Source: Massilia sp. Root133
GTDB lineage: Bacteria; Pseudomonadota; Gammaproteobacteria; Burkholderiales; Burkholderiaceae_D
Direction: 5' to 3'
Assembly (NCBI RefSeq): GCF_001426525.1
Contig: NZ_LMEW01000032.1
Span: forward strand, 1,370-65,369
DNA: 64,000 nucleotides
Positions 63,006 through 64,000 of this stretch are shown piece by piece. The translations under genes and the position numbers were made by a program. The stretch's first letter is position 1. Every line of letters starts with the position of its first letter. The notes below the pieces were generated by a model. That model did no database searches. It had not been told where the DNA came from and saw only the letters and a list, made by a program, of their open reading frames with translations.

Positions 63006-63278
63006 ATGAGCAACCTGATCTCCGGCGCCATCGTCATGGCTTCCTTCGTGATCGCGCTGTTCTTCCTGCGCTTCTGGCGTAGCTCGCGCGACCGCTTCTT
63101 CCTGTACTTCGCCCTGTCGTTCGGCATCGAGGGCGTGCACCGCATCGTGTCGGCGCTGACGTTCGACGAGGCCGAGGACACGCCCCTGCACTACCTCGTG
63201 CGCCTGCTGGCGTATGGGCTCATCCTGTGGGCGATCCTGGAAAAGAACCTGCCCGCGCGCCGGCGCGACGGCAAGTAG
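63006..63278 (+). CDS. DUF5985-type small membrane protein, second copy
   Basis: 90 residues, same three-helix plan (SGAIVMASFVIALFFLRFW; FFLYFALSFGIEGVHR; LVRLLAYGLILWAILEKN). Adjacent to the first copy and likely forms a heteromeric membrane pair with it. Function unknown. Confidence 0.75.
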   Translation: MSNLISGAIVMASFVIALFFLRFWRSSRDRFFLYFALSFGIEGVHRIVSALTFDEAEDTPLHYLVRLLAYGLILWAILEKNLPARRRDGK

Positions 63279-63341
63279 CGTGCGCCCGGCCCGCCCTCCC
63301 CTGCGCCATAATCGGCCCGACACCAACAGCGGGAGGACAGC

Positions 63342-63560
63342 ATGACAGAACAGGACAAACGCAGGGACAACGCCCAACGCGCCGATCCGGGCCAGCAGCA
63401 GCGCGCGGAAAACCGCTCGGCGCATCGTTCCGAATCACTGTTGCCGGGCGACGATGCAAACGACGGCCGCTACGACGTGGCCGAGGAAGTGAACCTCGAC
63501 CAGCAGTCGTACCAGCTGCGCCGCGTCGGCAAGCCGCCGAAGGACATCCCTAAACCGTAA
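63342..63560 (+). CDS. Small hydrophilic protein
   Basis: 72 residues, Asp/Gln/Arg-rich (GRYDVAEEVNLDQQSYQL), no hydrophobic segment, preceded by GGGAGGA. Unknown family. The final codons overlap the convergent dioxygenase gene by 11 bp. Confidence 0.55.
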   Translation: MTEQDKRRDNAQRADPGQQQRAENRSAHRSESLLPGDDANDGRYDVAEEVNLDQQSYQLRRVGKPPKDIPKP

Positions 63561-64000
63561 GCCCCATCTTCAGGCCCTCGATCGCGTGGGCCTGTTCGAT
63601 GTGTTCCAGCGCCGGCACGATGCGGCAGCGCAGGTGGTCGCGCACCTCGGCCGGCAGCGCATCCCAGTAGGCCTGCGTCACCTGCAAGTCGTGCTTGTCG
63701 GCGTTGCGGCCGTCCGGCGCATCGACGCCCAGCACGAGCACGGGACGCGACTGCTGGCTGCGGTTCGCCGTGCCGCGGTGGATCGTCAGGGCCGAGCGGG
63801 CCGAGATGTCTCCGACTCGCGGCAGCTTGCGCTGGGCGCGCGACTCGTAGCGCGGATAGCGCGACTTGTCCGGGAACATGAGGTCGCCGCCGGCGAGGTC
63901 GTCCCATTGGGTACCGGGCGCGATCTCGAACGGGCCGATCTCTTCCGTCACATCGACCGTCGTGAGGTTGAAGGCGAGTGAATTCAGGCGGCGCCCGACC
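63550..64000 (-). CDS. PhyH-family (phytanoyl-CoA dioxygenase-like) protein, N-terminus cut by window edge
   Basis: The frame stays open through base 64000 and a GTG at 63951 is only internal, so this is the C-terminal part of a longer protein. Visible sequence LNSLAFNLTTVDVTEEIGPF then PGTQW is followed by the distal iron-binding His in ALTIHRGTANRSQQSRP and a 2-oxoglutarate-contacting Arg. Fe(II)/2-oxoglutarate dioxygenases of this family hydroxylate lipids, small metabolites or antibiotics; the substrate is not predictable. Confidence 0.8.
   Translation of the reverse strand, partial: VGRRLNSLAFNLTTVDVTEEIGPFEIAPGTQWDDLAGGDLMFPDKSRYPRYESRAQRKLPRVGDISARSALTIHRGTANRSQQSRPVLVLGVDAPDGRNADKHDLQVTQAYWDALPAEVRDHLRCRIVPALEHIEQAHAIEGLKMGLTV

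Overview
The window is high-GC DNA with short intergenic gaps and frequent ATGA start/stop overlaps. Its gene content (queuosine, NAD and rRNA/tRNA modification genes, LysR and TetR regulators, DUF5985-type membrane proteins, a TonB receptor) fits a betaproteobacterium of the Oxalobacteraceae, probably Massilia or a close relative. The taxonomic call is inference from gene content, not a database match.

Region 1 (1-13.5 kb, almost all minus strand) is the most distinctive part. After a transposase tail (1-53) come two tandem, paralogous six-gene clusters. Each encodes, in transcription order, an NtrC-type sigma-54 activator with a degenerate receiver-like domain, a long low-complexity exported fibre protein, a small exported protein, a periplasmic C39-type cysteine peptidase, a second small exported protein, and an outer-membrane beta-barrel protein with an N-terminal coiled coil. 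Order and protein types match the Pseudomonas Fap functional-amyloid operon (FapB/C, D, E, F), so I read both as Fap-like amyloid loci. Each fibre gene has a sigma-54 promoter exactly 65 nt before its start codon, an IHF-like site just upstream of that promoter, and a 26-bp palindromic terminator just after its stop codon.

Region 2 (13.5-33 kb) holds housekeeping and accessory genes: rlhA, an HTH-plus-receiver regulator, an FdhF/YdeP oxidoreductase divergent from a catalase-family gene coupled to fdhD, a patatin phospholipase, a secreted TPR-like protein, a TonB-dependent receptor, an SGNH hydrolase, a large lipoprotein joining two discoidin domains to a di-haem oxidoreductase, RidA, and a LysR-VOC pair. 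A 1.2-kb stretch without a convincing gene (33.96-35.19 kb) carries decaying repeats and an AT-rich patch.

Region 3 (35-43.5 kb) has a secreted protein of unknown function, a tyrosine recombinase with an SOS-box-like site in its promoter, a TetR/SDR divergent pair with two operator-like repeats, small proteins including a Cys-rich copper-binding type, an amidohydrolase, PnuC and a PPOX-family protein.

Region 4 (43.5-64 kb) contains a glycosyltransferase, nadB, a sirtuin, and a long minus-strand run (queE-queD-tadA-hydrolase-ldcA-ybiT-nadA-nadC). These are followed by a PAS-GGDEF diguanylate cyclase, a stress protein with five ~80-residue repeats, a lipoprotein nuclease, small membrane proteins and the C-terminal part of a PhyH-type dioxygenase running off the right edge. 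PnuC, NadB, the sirtuin, NadA and NadC group NAD uptake, synthesis and consumption within 42-52 kb.
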